A DNA stretch of 64,000 bases, from positions 32,496,030 through 32,560,029 of the forward strand of contig CM019718.1 of NCBI GenBank assembly GCA_009760885.1. The letters run 5' to 3'. Position 1 is the stretch's first letter. Each line of letters begins with the position of its first letter. The notes beneath the pieces were generated by a model. That model had not been told where the DNA came from and did no database searches. It saw nothing but the letters and a program-made list of their open reading frames with translations. A program made the translations under genes and the position numbers. Source of the stretch: Achatina immaculata (lineage: Eukaryota > Mollusca > Gastropoda > Stylommatophora > Achatinidae). Of this stretch, positions 11,930 to 24,505 are shown in pieces.

Positions 11930-14900
11930 AAGAAATAATCCAACAACTTCAGATAAGACAATTACACACATAAGTAACCCAACAGCTTCAGATAAGGAAG
12001 ACAACAGACACAAGTAATCCAGCAGCTTCATACAAGACGACCACAGACAGAAGTAATCCAACAGCTTCAGACAAGACCACCACAGACACAAGTAATCCAA
12101 CAGCTTCAGACAAGACCACCACAGACACAAGTAATCCAACAGCTTCAGACAAGACCACCACAGACAGAAGTAATCCAACAGCTTCAGACAAGACCACCAC
12201 AGACAGAAGTAATACAACAGCTTCATACAAGACAACAGCCAGAAGTAATCCACAGCTTCAGACAGACCACCACAGACAGAAGTAATACAACAGCTTCATA
12301 CAAGACAACAGCCAGAAGTAATCCAACAGCTTCAGACAAGACCACCACAGACAGAAGTAATACAACAGCTTCATACAAGACAACAGCCAGAAGTAATCCA
12401 ACAGCTTCAGACAAGACCACCACAGACAGAAGTAATACAACAGCTTCAGACAAGACAACAGCCAGAAGTAATCCAACAGCTTCAGACAAGACCACCACAG
12501 ACAGAAGTAATCCAACAGCTTCATACAAGACAACAGCCAGAAGTAATCCAACAGCTTCAGACAAGACCACCACAGACAGAAGTAATACAACAGCTTCATA
12601 CAAGACAACAGCCAGAAGTAATCCAACAGCTTCAGACAAGACCACCACAGACAGAAGTAATACAACAGCTTCATACAAGACAACAGCCAGAAGTAATCCA
12701 ACAGCTTCAGACAAGACCACCACAGACAGAAGTAATACAACAGCTTCATACAAGACAACAGCCAGAAGTAATCCAACAGCTTCAGACAAGACCACCACAG
12801 ACAGAAGTAATACAACAGCTTCAGACAAGACAACAGCCAGAAGTAATCCAACAGCTTCAGACAAGACCACCACAGACAGAAGTAATCCAACAGCTTCATA
12901 CAAGACAACAGCCAGAAGTAATCCAACAGCTTCAGACAAGACCACCACAGACAGAAGTAATACAACAGCTTCATACAAGACAACAGCCAGAAGTAATCCA
13001 ACAGCTTCAGACAAGACCACCACAGACAGAAGTAATACAACAGCTTCATACAAGACAACAGCCAGAAGTAATCCAACAGCTTCAGACAAGACCACCACAG
13101 ACAGAAGTAATACAACAGCTTCATACAAGACAACAGCCAGAAGTAATCCAACAGCTTCAGACAAGACCACCACAGACAGAAGTAATACAACAGCTTCATA
13201 CAAGACACAGCCAGAAGTAATCCAACAGCTTCAGACAAGACAACCACAGACAGAAGTAATCCAACAGCTTCATACAAGACAACAGCCAGAAGTAATCCAC
13301 AGCTTCAGACAAGACCACCACAGACAGAAGTAATACAACAGCTTCATACAAGACAACAGCCAGAAGTAATCCAACAGCTTCAGACAAGACCACCACAGAC
13401 AGAAGTAATACAACAGCTTCATACAAGACAACAGCCAGAAGTAATCCAACAGCTTCAGACAAGACCACCACAGACAGAAGTAATCCAACAGCTTCATACA
13501 AGACAACAGCCAGAAGTAATCCAACAGCTTCAGACAGACCACCACAGACAGAAGTAATCCAACAGCTTCATACAAGACAACAGCCAAAGTAATCCAACAG
13601 CTTCAGACAAGACCACCACAGACAGAAGTAATACAACAGCTTCATACAAGACAACAGCCAGAAGTAATCCACAGCTTCAGACAAGACCACCACAGACAGA
13701 AGTAATACAACAGCTTCATACAAGACACAGCCAGAAGTATCCAACAGCTTCAGACAAGACCACCACAGACAGAAGTAATACAACAGCTTCATACAAGACA
13801 ACAGCCAGAAGTAATCCAACAGCTTCAGACAAGACCACCACAGACAGAAGTAATACAACAGCTTCATACAAGACAACAGCCAGAAGTAATCCAACAGCTT
13901 CAGACAAGACCACCACAGACAGAAGTAATACAACAGCTTCAGACAAGACAACAGCCAGAAGTAATCCAACAGCTTCAGACAAGACCACCACAGACAGAAG
14001 TAATCCAACAGCTTCATACAAGACAACAGCCAGAAGTAATCCAACAGCTTCAGACAAGACCACCACAGACAGAAGTAATACAACAGCTTCATACAAGACA
14101 ACAGCCAGAAGTAATCCAACAGCTTCAGACAAGACCACCACAGACAGAAGTAATACAACAGCTTCATACAAGACAACAGCCAGAAGTAATCCAACAGCTT
14201 CAGACAAGACCACCACAGACAGAAGTAATACAACAGCTTCATACAAGGCAACAGCCAGAAGTAATCCAACAGCTTCAGACAAGACCACCACAGACAGAAG
14301 TAATACAACAGCTTCATACAAGACAACAGCCAGAAGTAATCCAACAGCTTCAGACAAGACAACCACAGACAGAAGTAATCCAACAGCTTCATACAAGACA
14401 ACAGCCAGAAGTAATCCAACAGCTTCAGACAAGACCACCACAGACAGAAGTAATCCAACAGCTTCATACAAGACAACAGCCAGAAGTAATCCAACAGCTT
14501 CAGACAAGACCACCACAGACAGAAGTAATACAACAGCTTCATACAAGACAACAGCCAGAAGTAATCCAACAGCTTCAGACAAGACCACCACAGACAGAAG
14601 TAATACAACAGCTTCATACAAGACAACAGCCAGAAGTAATCCAACAGCTTCAGACAAGACAACCACAGACAGAAGTAATCCAACAGCTTCATACAAGACA
14701 ACAGCCAGAAGTAATCCAACAGCTTCAGACAAGACCACCACAGACAGAAGTAATACAACAGCTTCATACAAGACAACAGCCAGAAGTAATCCAACAGCTT
14801 CAGACAAGACCACCACAGACAGAAGTAATACAACAGCTTCATACAAGACAACAGCCAGAAGTAATCCAACAGCTTCAGACAAGACCACCACAGACAGAAG

Positions 14901-15214
14901 TAATCCAACAGCTTCATACAAGACAACAGCCAGAAGTAATCCAACAGCTTCAGACAAGACCACCACAGACAGAAGTAATACAACAGCTTCAGACAAGACA
15001 AAAGCCAGAAGTAATCCAACAGCTTCAGACAAGACCACCACAGACAGAAGTAATACAACAGCTTCAGACAAGACCACCACAGACAGAAGTAATCCAACAG
15101 TTTCAGACAAGACCACCACAGACAGAAGTAATCCAACAGCTTCAGACAAGACCACCACAGACAGAAGTAATCCAACAGCTTCAGACAAGACCACCACAGA
15201 CAGAAGTAATCCAA
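11930..15214. repeat. higher-order minisatellite array 2, about 3.3 kb
   Basis: About 44 copies of the 75-bp dimer. Variant 36-bp units recur at multiples of 75: the variant starting at 12434 recurs at 12809 (375 = 5 x 75), and 13927 to 14977 is 1050 (14 x 75). Single-base deletions cluster at 13200-13740. The minus strand has open frames up to 548 codons (Leu/Val/Trp/Tyr-rich). The plus strand reads as a Thr/Ser-rich repeat without stops between deletions. I see no flanking gene structure. Confidence 0.95.
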
Positions 15215-15860
15215 CGATCGGGCTTTCTATAAAACAGTTTCACACTTCAGGCAACTCATGTATAGAAATAGGTACCTGATAAATGTGTCAGGAAACTACC
15301 TTTAAAACCCTGAATTTGGCGAATCCACTTTCTCCGATCTCAAACTGTACGCACAAAACTCGGGAAAATCAAAATTACAACGCACCTCTATTTTCCGTAA
15401 TGATGGAGGTTAACTTCAGTCAAATTCACAAGTTGACGTATTTATTCTTGCACACTGAACTGCTTACATTGCTTACACGTAATGTATGTGCATACTGCCT
15501 ACACGACATATTATACAGTAATAATCGTGTGTATTATGGGTGCTATACGGTTAAATATTTCGTTTATATTCTTCCGGACAAATATAACTCCCGGGCAATT
15601 GCTTCTCTTTAGAGTCCGACAACCCGAAGGTCAGTAGCTGATACCATCACTCCAAGAAGTGATATATATGTAGTAGAGAGAGTAGTACAGACATCCGCTT
15701 ATGTGGTAAAGAAGCAGAAGAACCTAGCGCGAAGATCAGTCCACTACACGGATTAATTACGGAAATGCTTATACAGAAAGAAAAAAAAATAATAAAAACC
15801 TGTAATTATATGTAATAATTCTGAAAAAGAGTTAACATCTGTGTTTCATAATGAGGCTTT
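15215..15860. other. no gene seen
   Basis: Contains a 109-codon open frame (15283-15612) with no recognised domain and no codon or splice evidence that it is used. Confidence 0.45.
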
Positions 15861-15861
15861 G

Positions 15862-16050
15862 TGACATTATTTATTTCGCTAACAAAGTCAACACTCCTCC
15901 TATCTGTAACATTATTTCTGTCTTTAACACAGTCAACAATCTTTTTTATCTGTAACATTATTTCTGTCTCTAACACGGTTAACGCTCTCTATCTGTAACA
16001 TTATTCCTTTCTCTAACAAAGTCAACATTCTCCTCATCTGTAACATTACA
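15862..16050. repeat. diverged ~46-bp tandem repeat, about 4 copies
   Basis: Units share ctgtaacattatttctgtct and a following aacaaagtcaac, with substitutions. Confidence 0.8.
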
Positions 16051-16599
16051 GATGCTCCTGAACTTACGATGAGACTACGACTCAGTGAGCCACTCGTAAG
16101 TTGGAAATATCGTAAGTCAGATATAGATATAATATGATATCTACCCGAGCAAATAACTACCTGCGCTCGTAAATCGAAGGGCGTCTGCGATATCATGAAA
16201 TCAATGCCGTTAACTCTAGAAGCTTTATATATCATGCTAGCAGACAGAATGCCACAGAATTATACAAAGCATCGGGGAAAATCCAGGGGGAAAAGAAGAA
16301 GGGATAAAACTAGAGCAAAGTATCTGAACTGACTGACCAAATGGTTTGGAGAAAAGAACTGCATCTGAACTGGTTACATCAGAGACAGCATAAGACAGAG
16401 AAGCGTGATACCAAACTTTGCCCGGCAAGGGACGTAATAAAAGATCGCTGGAGTTCTCCAAGAGAGGGCTTTTTGTTTTTTTTAGCTCGATCCAGAAAAT
16501 TAATATAAATTATGACAATTATTAGTGGATTGTGGCACATACGACAAATCCTGACAACGAACAGCTTTGATGTAATCTTCCTGTGGTAAAAGAAGCATG
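16051..16599. other. no gene seen
   Basis: Unique-looking sequence. There is a short inverted pair gaacttacgat / atcgtaagtc at about 16060-16118, possibly the end of an old foldback element. Confidence 0.4.
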
Positions 16600-16822
16600 G
16601 AGATGTACAGCAGAGAGATAGATATGAAATATGTGCAGCAGAGAGAAAGATAGGAAATATGTGCAGCAGAGAGAAAGATAAGAAATATTTGCAGCAGAGA
16701 GAAAGATAAGAAATATGTGCAGCAGAGAGAAAGATAGGAAATATGTGCAGCAGAGAGAAAGATAGGAAATATGTGCAGCAGAGAGAAAGATAAGAAATAT
16801 GTGCAGCAGAGAGAAAGATGGA
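16600..16822. repeat. 28-bp minisatellite, about 8 copies
   Basis: Units of gtgcagcagagagaaagata plus ggaaatat, followed by GA-rich sequence to about 16990. Confidence 0.93.
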
Positions 16823-17002
16823 AAACGTAGGACTGACATGAGAGACAGTCAAGAAGAGAGCGAAGGGCAGACAGAAGTAGAAGTCTCTTTCTGTCAGCAG
16901 CGCTATGTGTCTTGGGGCCTGACAGGACGAGAGAGAGAGAAAGAGAGAGAGGAAAAGAGAGAGAGAAAGAGAGAGGGAGAGAAATAGAGAGAATCTATAA
17001 CT

Positions 17003-17310
17003 TAATAAAGTGGATGGAGGTATATTTACAAAAAGATAGAAAGATGGAGAAAAGCGGGCAGAAACAAGAATGACAGAAAGTTGGATAACCACTTATAAAA
17101 GAAGAACATACAACAATCCAATATTTCGGCAAAAGGCTTTATTCAAAGATCCCCTCCAAAAACAACAAATACAAACACGAAAAACATGAAAAATTACCAC
17201 TCAATTTTTTTTTTTTTTCGTGTCCTCATTGTAAGAAAGTGGTTCCTTGCTCTTTCTATCTTTTTATAAAACTGAACCATATACCTCCAACTACTTTATT
17301 ACTAGAACCA
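17003..17310. mobile_element. R4 foldback element, copy 1
   Basis: The arm starting ataaagtggatggaggtata with agatagaaag is repeated in inverse near 17251-17304. The centre contains atttcggcaaaaggctttat, also found at 21550-21572 and, in part, inverted near 9965-10005 and 11870-11900. No coding capacity; MITE-like. Confidence 0.72.
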
Positions 17311-17394
17311 GTTTAACAGTATTCGTCATTTCTCTTACCTATAACTTAGAGATAAGAGCGATGTACGGGGGGGGGGGGGTATATATTATACCCT

Positions 17395-18165
17395 GGCGGT
17401 GATAGTAAGAGATGGTAAATCAGAACGGAGAAAGACTAACTGAAATATGTCTAACAGAGGGCATGGTCATTGGAGGCACAATATTTCCACAAAAAGAGAT
17501 ACATAAAACAACGTGGATATCTCCAGATGAAAGAACTAGAAGCCAGATAGATCGTTTTTGTACTGGAAAGCAATACAGAACATCTCTGATAGATGTAAGG
17601 GCATATAGGGGTGCAGATGTCAACAGCGATCACAATCTGTGTATAGGGAAAATAAAACTAAAAATGAAAAGCCAACATATGGCATTCAAAAGTTATAAGC
17701 ACAAAAATCAAGTTAAGACTATTCAATTCAAATGTAATATCCACCCTCATTTATACATGTGAAAGCTGGAAAACAACTAAAGAAACAGACAAGGAATTAG
17801 ACTCTTTAGAAAACAAATGCCTAAGGAAAATACTCGGTATAAAGTGGACCGAATTCAAGAACAACGAAGAGATAAGACGGATGAGCGAACAACAACCTGT
17901 CTCATGGGTGATCAGGAAAAGGAGATGTTGGTCACGTGATGAGAAGAAAAGATCAAAGCATCCCAAAAACAAGCTGTCAAGTGGAACACAACAGGCCGAA
18001 GAAAAAGAGGCAGACCACGTGAAACTCTAAAGAGGACAGTATAAGAGAGGCCAAATTAACAGACATAAAATCCCTCGATGTGGTTGAAAAGCTCGCCGAA
18101 AACAGGAAAAATTGGCGAACTACCTGGGTGAAGTTTAACGGCACGGGAAAGATAAAAGATATAAG
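17395..18165 (+). mobile_element. LINE-D copy with internal deletion (endonuclease joined to RT C-terminus)
   Basis: The 5' part encodes the end of an APE-type endonuclease: NGERLTEICL, IGGTIF, a TW-S segment, QIDRF, then GADVNSDHN with the catalytic Asp-His. Near 17730-17745 it passes abruptly into the region after the RT core (CESWK, LRKILGIKW), so the fingers and palm with YADD are missing. The 3' end matches 3480-3730. Several stops and frameshifts follow. Confidence 0.85.
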
Positions 18166-18170
18166 AACGC

Positions 18171-18470
18171 AGAACAGAGGAATAGAGTAGAAACGTTTAT
18201 TGAAATGTAAGAAGTACGATGATCTGGTCTAGCAACTGAGGCAGGGGGCAGGAGTCAAGGCAAAAATGATATCTGTAGAAGTGGGAGCGAGAGGATTCAT
18301 AGCAACATCAGCTTACGACCTATGCAAGTAACTGGGCATAAAGGGACAAGCAAGAGCAAGGGCATTGAAGAGCCTTTCAGAAACAGCATAAAAGGCCTCA
18401 TGCTGGTTGTTGAGCATGCGAAACAAGGAGTGAGAACTTAAATAATTTCATTTGTCACATCTAATACCGG
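18171..18470. other. no gene seen
   Basis: Unique-looking sequence between a LINE end and a SINE head. Confidence 0.5.
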
Positions 18471-18600
18471 TCCTGCCTAGCTGAATGGCTAAATTGCACT
18501 TTGAAGTGCAGTGCCAACTGTAAGATCGTGGGTTCAATTCTGGGACGTAATAAAATAATAATAACAAAAGAAAAACAAAAGAATTTATAACCCCTGGGAG
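18471..18600 (+). mobile_element. tRNA-like SINE head (SINE-2)
   Basis: A tRNA-like sequence with A box tagctgaatggcta and B box gggttcaattctg at proper spacing, followed by A-rich sequence with ATA runs. It lacks the body of SINE-1. It is not an intact tRNA: the acceptor stem pairs poorly. Confidence 0.65.
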
Positions 18601-18659
18601 TCATGACCCAGAGCCACCCACCCCCCCCCCCCCCAACCCCTCGGAGAGTCAACCCCCCA

Positions 18660-19600
18660 TTCTTTTAGAATGTTTCAATAAGGCCGAAAGACTTGCAGGT
18701 ACTTCCTCTGATGATCTAAAGTAGCTGTGTTGTTTTTCCGCTCTCTATAGCAGAGAGGTTTCCTGCAAGCTGAGCCCTGCACAGTATTTCAAAGGTTCCA
18801 GCCAGTGCTTAAAAGACTGAGAAACACTGTGTATACAATAAATATCAGTTAAGAGTTAAAAACTTTTACAAGCAGGAAACAACGAGGCCTTCCTACAACA
18901 GAGTACTAGAACAGGCCGCCGTACAGTCTGACCTAGAAATTAAGACCTAAATTATTCGAAAGCATGGGCACCAATTCCCCCCCCCCGGACCCCTTGTCAG
19001 TCCCCTCAAAAATACCCCATTATCAGAGAGAACCAACACCTGTTTTGTCAAATCACTTATAATCATTTCCACGCAGGTGGGCTAGAGGTAAGATCGTCTT
19101 ATACTCGCTGACCCACATAAACAGCCCACCTTTCTTGTTTACACCCTTGCTAAAAATGGCCGCTTTTCTCCAGTCCCTGTTTATCTACCCTGACAAAACG
19201 CTTTTACAGGGGATATTTTCTACTTCGGCAAATAATCAAGAAACACCTTCTCCTACCTGTCAGCCCCACCTTCCCAAGCTTACCTTGATCTTCCCAGTTT
19301 TGTCGTAACTCACCTGAGTCCAAGCTTTCGGTCGCCGACCAGAAAACAAGAGCCCACAAAACCAGACTCAACCTACCATGGCGGCAACGTTACTTTGGCT
19401 GTCAGTTGTTCTGATCTACATCCAGTCCAAGGTTTTTCTCATTATAGCCGCCGATGCTGTGATGATGATGATGATGATGATGATGAAGCACAGATGTTGT
19501 GCCGGATGGGGAGTGGGTTACTATGGCTTGCTTCAAGATCAGGACTGGGCATTATTCTACCTGAATGAGACCCACAGTTAGGCGTTGTGCCAGGGTTAGG
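18660..19600. other. no gene established; (GAT)n run
   Basis: Poly-C runs near 18620 and 18979, a GAT run at 19461-19485, and a hAT-type end-like string (gagaaacactgtg at 18819-18831). An ATG at 19378 opens a hydrophobic 15-20-residue start (MAATLLWLSVVLIYIQ) that looks like a signal peptide but loses itself in the GAT run and an R2-like segment. Confidence 0.4.
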
Positions 19601-19604
19601 GGCT

Positions 19605-19665
19605 CATAGCGGGCCAAGACCCTCTTCTATCTCCCAGTGGTGCCCCCCCCCCTCCCGGAAACAGA
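19605..19665 (+). mobile_element. R2 fragment
   Basis: Carries gccaagaccctcttctatct followed by cccagtggtgcccc, the same block as in R2 copies at 27.7, 37.6 and 49.4 kb. Confidence 0.55.
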
Positions 19666-20289
19666 TAGCAGTCTGGCCAATGAATAGGGATCGCAGTGGG
19701 ACGACGATCCCAGTCCTATAAATACGCCGGGACGATTCGGATGTGTTAGGCCAAAAAGCGCATATAACTGCGACACTACGCAACCAACGCGTTCTCCTGG
19801 GCTATGAACGACGACGGAAAAGATGTAGAGGAAGAAGAAGAAGAAGAAGAAGGCGACGACCAGGAGCAGAGAAAAGCGAGCATCACTGCAGACTCTGCCA
19901 CCATGATAACCAGGGTAGGACGTACCCCATATAACCGGACAGAAAAAGGATACACGTGACTGTGAGGCACCACCAGGAAGTGTAACAGGGTCTTGGCCTA
20001 TTTCGAACTCTCCACCTTTCACGATGCCACATTAACACCGTCATCTTTGCTCACGCACGAGAAGAGTATAATAGATATTTTGAAAAAAGACACACTCACT
20101 ACTGCATGTATCACCGAAAACTTTTAGCCAATCACATAAAAACCGGAAATGACTCAGTGGGAAATTGGCAGAAGTGATATATTGTATTACTTCTTGCATG
20201 TGGTCCGTCTAATAAGACAATATATGGCGCCATATTCTTCTCTGGGGAAGAGCTCTCAAAAGAACTTACGAGCGAAAGTTACAGTAAAC

Positions 20290-21085
20290 AAGTCAGATGA
20301 CGTACAAGAGACAGGACATACAAGTCAGATGACGTACATGAGACAGGACAGACACGTCAGATGACGTACATGAGACAGGACATACAAGTCAGATGACGTA
20401 CAAGAGACAGGACATACAAGTCAGATGACGTACAAGAGACAGGACATACAAGTCAGATGACGTACATGAGACAGGACAGATAAGTCAGATGACATACATG
20501 AGACAGGACAGACAAGTCAGATGATGTACATGAGACAGGACAGACAAGTCAGATGACGTACATGAGACAGGACAGATAAGTCAGATGATGTACATGAGAC
20601 AGGACAGATAAGTCAGATGACATACATGAGACAGGACAGACAAGTCAGATGATGTACATGAGACAGGACAGACAAGTCAGATGATTTACATGAGACAGGA
20701 CAGACACGTCAGATGACGTACATGAAACAGGACAGACAAGTCAGATGACGTACATGAGACAGTATAGACAATTCAGATGACGTACATGAGACAGGATAGA
20801 CAATTCAAATGACGTACATGAGACAGTATAGACAATTCAGATGACGTACATGAGACAGGACAGACAAGTCAGATGACGTACATGAGACAGTATAGACAAT
20901 TCAGATGACGTACATGAGACAGGACAGACAAGTCAGATGACGTACATGAGACAGTATAGACAATTCAGATGACGTACATGAGACAGGACAGACAATTCAG
21001 ATGACGTACATGAGACAGGATAGACAATTCAGATGACGTACATGAGACAGGACAGACAAGTCAGATGACGTACACGAGACAGGAC
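20290..21085. repeat. 28-bp minisatellite, about 28 copies, with a TGACGT core
   Basis: Units of gacaagtcagatgacgtaca plus tgagacag. About 20 units keep TGACGT; others have GATGT, GACAT or GATTT in its place. Confidence 0.95.
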
Positions 21086-21394
21086 AGAAAAGGAAAACGC
21101 GAACGGATCTTAGATCTGACAGTGTACAAAGTGTTATCACTTCTCTTCATTTGCGCTGGTAGATAGATTGTGGATAACTTGTACGAGGCGTATGTCCAGA
21201 CAATCCACGTAATAAACCAGCTGTCACGGCTGCGGGAAGCTGTGCTTTCACATCCCTGATGGTTTTTTTTTTAAAATTGTTGATGATGTGTGTTAACCTT
21301 GAAAAGAAAACATTATCTTGGAACCTTCAGGTTACAGTGAAATGTGTGACCTAACGCAGGGCCAGTAAATCTACTACCACAGTGTTCTAGAAGA
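21086..21394. other. no gene seen
   Basis: Unique-looking sequence between the 28-bp array and an R4 copy. Confidence 0.5.
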
Positions 21395-21600
21395 GAAGAG
21401 ACCACTGCGGTAAAACTGGTTCTTTCAATGAAAGTAGATGGAGGTGTGAGGTTCAGTTTTATGAAAAGATAGAAAGAGTGAGGAAAGTGGGCAAGAAACA
21501 AGAATGGCAGAAAGTAAGATGAGTACATATAAATGAAGGACAAACAACAATCCATTATTTCGGCAAAATGTTTTATTCAAGGGTCACACATACAAAAAAC
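21395..21600. mobile_element. R4 foldback element, copy 2 (partial)
   Basis: Shares gtagatggaggtgtgaggtt, agatagaaag, caagaatg-cagaaagt and atttcggcaaaatgttttat blocks with copy 1. The second arm is not evident. Confidence 0.65.
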
Positions 21601-22012
21601 AGCACAACAGATAAGAACATCCCTCTTATCTAATCATCCAGAAAATAAACGGTGATCTCACTATCTTCCTCCGCTTTATAAATTTTGATAATCCTGCTGT
21701 ATGTGTAAATTTAGACAGGGGTCAGGGGTTAGGTTTTGGGGTTCGGGGTGAGAACGAGAATTAAAATACTGTTGAGGGGTAGCGGTAATATATGGCACTA
21801 GTAAGAATGTCCTTTGTTCTACCCAACATATTCTGCAGCAGTGCCCAACATATGAGGTCCAGAGAAAACAGATGTGGCTAATATCTATGTCAGTTCAAGA
21901 GAAGCAGTATAATGGGAAGTACGGCAACATATATATATGTATATGGGAAAGTAACATGGAACAAGGACATGGATTTCAGGTTTATGTAACATAGATCATT
22001 TCCTTTTGTAAT

Positions 22013-22143
22013 TAGGGATATTTCCTTTTGTATTGTAGGATATTCCCTTTTGTACTGTGGGATATTTCCTTTTGTACTGTGGGATATTTCCTTTCGTACA
22101 GTAGGATATTTCCTTTTGTACTGTAAGATATTTCCTTTTGTAT
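22013..22143. repeat. 22-bp tandem repeat, about 6 copies
   Basis: Units of gatatttccttttgtactgt plus gg. Confidence 0.88.
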
Positions 22144-22465
22144 ATAACAGTATCTTGACTACTTTTGAGTACTCTACTATTACAGGTAACAATAACCTAC
22201 CCTCTCAGAATTCTAATCGTACAGGTTACACAGACAGTACAACAGTGTGAGAAACACTGACACTTGATGTTTTTAAGTGAGATCAAATAAACCACATGTT
22301 TAGTATGAAATGAATGAGTGGATAACAGTGAAGATGTTGAACTTAAGATTGTAATAGATGATAAGCCACTTCTAACCTTGAAGAGAACTCGTTCTCTATA
22401 TAAGGAAAGGAGTGAACAACATTCTCACTCAGATAAACTGATAGACGTACAGCATGATGAAAAAA

Positions 22466-22470
<5 letters not shown>

Positions 22471-22522
<52 letters not shown>
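22471..22522. repeat. (TA)n microsatellite
   Basis: About 52 bp of alternating TA immediately before the tail of an R1 insertion. Confidence 0.97.
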
Positions 22523-22525
<3 letters not shown>

Positions 22526-23505
22526 TTCTTCGTTCGCTTCCACCACTAAGATCGCCGCTTGATCTTACTGAATCCTGTGATCCTTGATTGGTCTCGTGGT
22601 CTCCGAGAGGGCCACAAGAGGTTCAGAGTATCGCAGGGCTTGGGCCTGTATTCTTGGTGGGTCGTGGAAGCAGGATTGCGTGACACTGTGGTTTTCGTTG
22701 CACCAGTTTAGTCTAGAGTTGGACTTTCTCACCGGAAAACCTCGACGTGTTTTGGATATCCGTATATCTCTGTCGGGAGAGAGGTGTTGCCTATCTAGAC
22801 AGCATTGGTCCAGTGTCTCCGACTTCAGCTTTTTGTGATCGTGGCCTGCTACCCTTCCTAGTTGTGAACAGGACGGAGCTTTTGTCCAGGAGGACGAATC
22901 CTCGCCACTAGTAGGTTTCACCCCTGGATTAAGCTGCTTTAGGCGTATTATCCCAGTATGGGCGTATTTATGACGTTACCGACCTCTAGAGCAGAGGTAC
23001 CGTGACATGAGTAGTCATCAAGTTTCACCACTAGGTTAAGCCATATTTCACAAGTGTGGGTGTATACTGGACGTGGCCAGCCTCTTGAGAAGAAGTGCCG
23101 TGATATGAGTAGTTCTCGTCGCAAGACTACCGAACATACCGATTAATCTTCACTTTATCCTTTCCATCACATTTTCACATCGGCGCTGATTCATTGGCCG
23201 AGAAGAGTTTCACCCCCACGCGCAGTGGCCGAAGAATCTCGCCAGCAGTGTCTCTGTTTAATCCCTGGGTTAAGCCGGTTCAGGCAATCTGCCCCAGTAT
23301 GGGTGCACATAGGAAGTGGCCGGCTTCTAGAGTAGAGGTTCCGTGATTTGATTAGCCCTGACCTCGAGATTGCTGGTTACTTCACTTAATCTTTTCCTTC
23401 CCCTTTCCACGGCGGCGCTGCGCGGCAACCCTAATCGCATTTTTCTTCATTGGCCGGTAGGAGTTTCACCCCACGCACGGCAGCTGAAGAATTTCTGCAG
23501 CAGAG
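22523..23505 (-). mobile_element. R1 element, long form with duplicated head
   Basis: Tail (GAA, read as ttcttcttcg on +) at the left, head (gaatttctgcagcag) at the right. It holds the internal GGTTTTCCGGTGAGAAAGTC-type and GGCTTAACCCAGGGG-type modules. The head module of about 260 bp occurs twice, as in the copy at 50.8 kb. TA repeats lie on both sides, so a TSD is likely but ambiguous. No ORF of note. Confidence 0.85.
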
Positions 23506-24385
23506 GAAAATATATATATATAATAACCAACTTACATTCTCAATGAAAGCTTTTCCATCACAAAAATATAAAGCTAATACATATCAGTGCTCTGTTTATG
23601 ACATTCTTGGAACGATTCCTAACCCATTTCACAATGATTTTAAATCACTCAAAAAAATCTTCAAGACATAATCTATAATCATCTGAACAGAATCATCCTA
23701 ACATATTCACAACTCATAATGAACCTAATTCCGTCATAACACTTGAAAAACTCTCTATCAAATCTCACAAAAATTCTCATCATAATCATCATGCTAAGAC
23801 TCTCTTACGAAGTATCCATGCTAATCAAAATCAATAATCTCATACTAATAATACTAATGGCCTCTAAGAAAAATCCCTGTCCTTAAAATTGCCCTACAAT
23901 TTCTATTTCTAAATCTTCCCGAAGATTCTGTCTGTACAGAACAAAATTCGTGGTTAAAACATTTCTACCTAAAAGTTCACAAAAAGTTCTGAACTCCGTG
24001 CAAAAATTGCCTGTTTATAACCTTGGACAAATTCTAAAAACGACAATCTCATTTTTAGCTTTTCTGAAGCTAAAAATAAATAATTGAACAAACATGTACT
24101 AAATAACTTTTCTTAACCGTACAAAATCTCGTGACTGGACATGTCAAGAAATGGATTTAAACGTGTCAAGACTGACCTTTCGTTGACCTGTACTATAAAA
24201 AAACTAAGGGCGTTAACCATTACGTCAATCTACCAAATTCATCCTTGGTTAACTCCCCTATACCGTTATAAAGTACATAATCAAAGAATTCTGCTACATG
24301 AACTGTAGATCACTTCCTTTTGTTAGATAAAGGAAGGTAAAACATCCACGCCCATATCAGTAGGCAGGTTGGAAGTGTTAGACAC
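23506..24385. other. AT-rich sequence without recognised features
   Basis: About 880 bp of AT-rich, apparently unique DNA with only short open frames. Confidence 0.5.
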
Positions 24386-24505
24386 TAATTTCCAAGACCA
24401 TCGTCACATGACGGTATGGTCAGTGTTACGCGTGGTCAGACTTACGTTTCTCTGGTACCCATTTTCAGAGACTGGGTGGACCCTGGTGCCCTTTTTTTGT
24501 GGTGG
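24386..24505 (-). mobile_element. SINE-1 body fragment
   Basis: Carries, on minus, the aaaatgggtaccagagaaac block that characterises SINE-1 bodies. It abuts the 3' end of the LINE-C copy. Confidence 0.6.

Noticed and set aside
13568..15214. 548-codon Leu/Trp/Tyr-rich minus-strand ORF, resembling a membrane protein
   Set aside because: It is the 75-bp array read in one of several open frames; other frames and the opposite strand are equally open.
19378..19581. Secreted protein starting MAATLLWLSVVLIYIQ
   Set aside because: The frame runs into a GAT microsatellite and repeat-like sequence with no donor; signal-like start may be chance.
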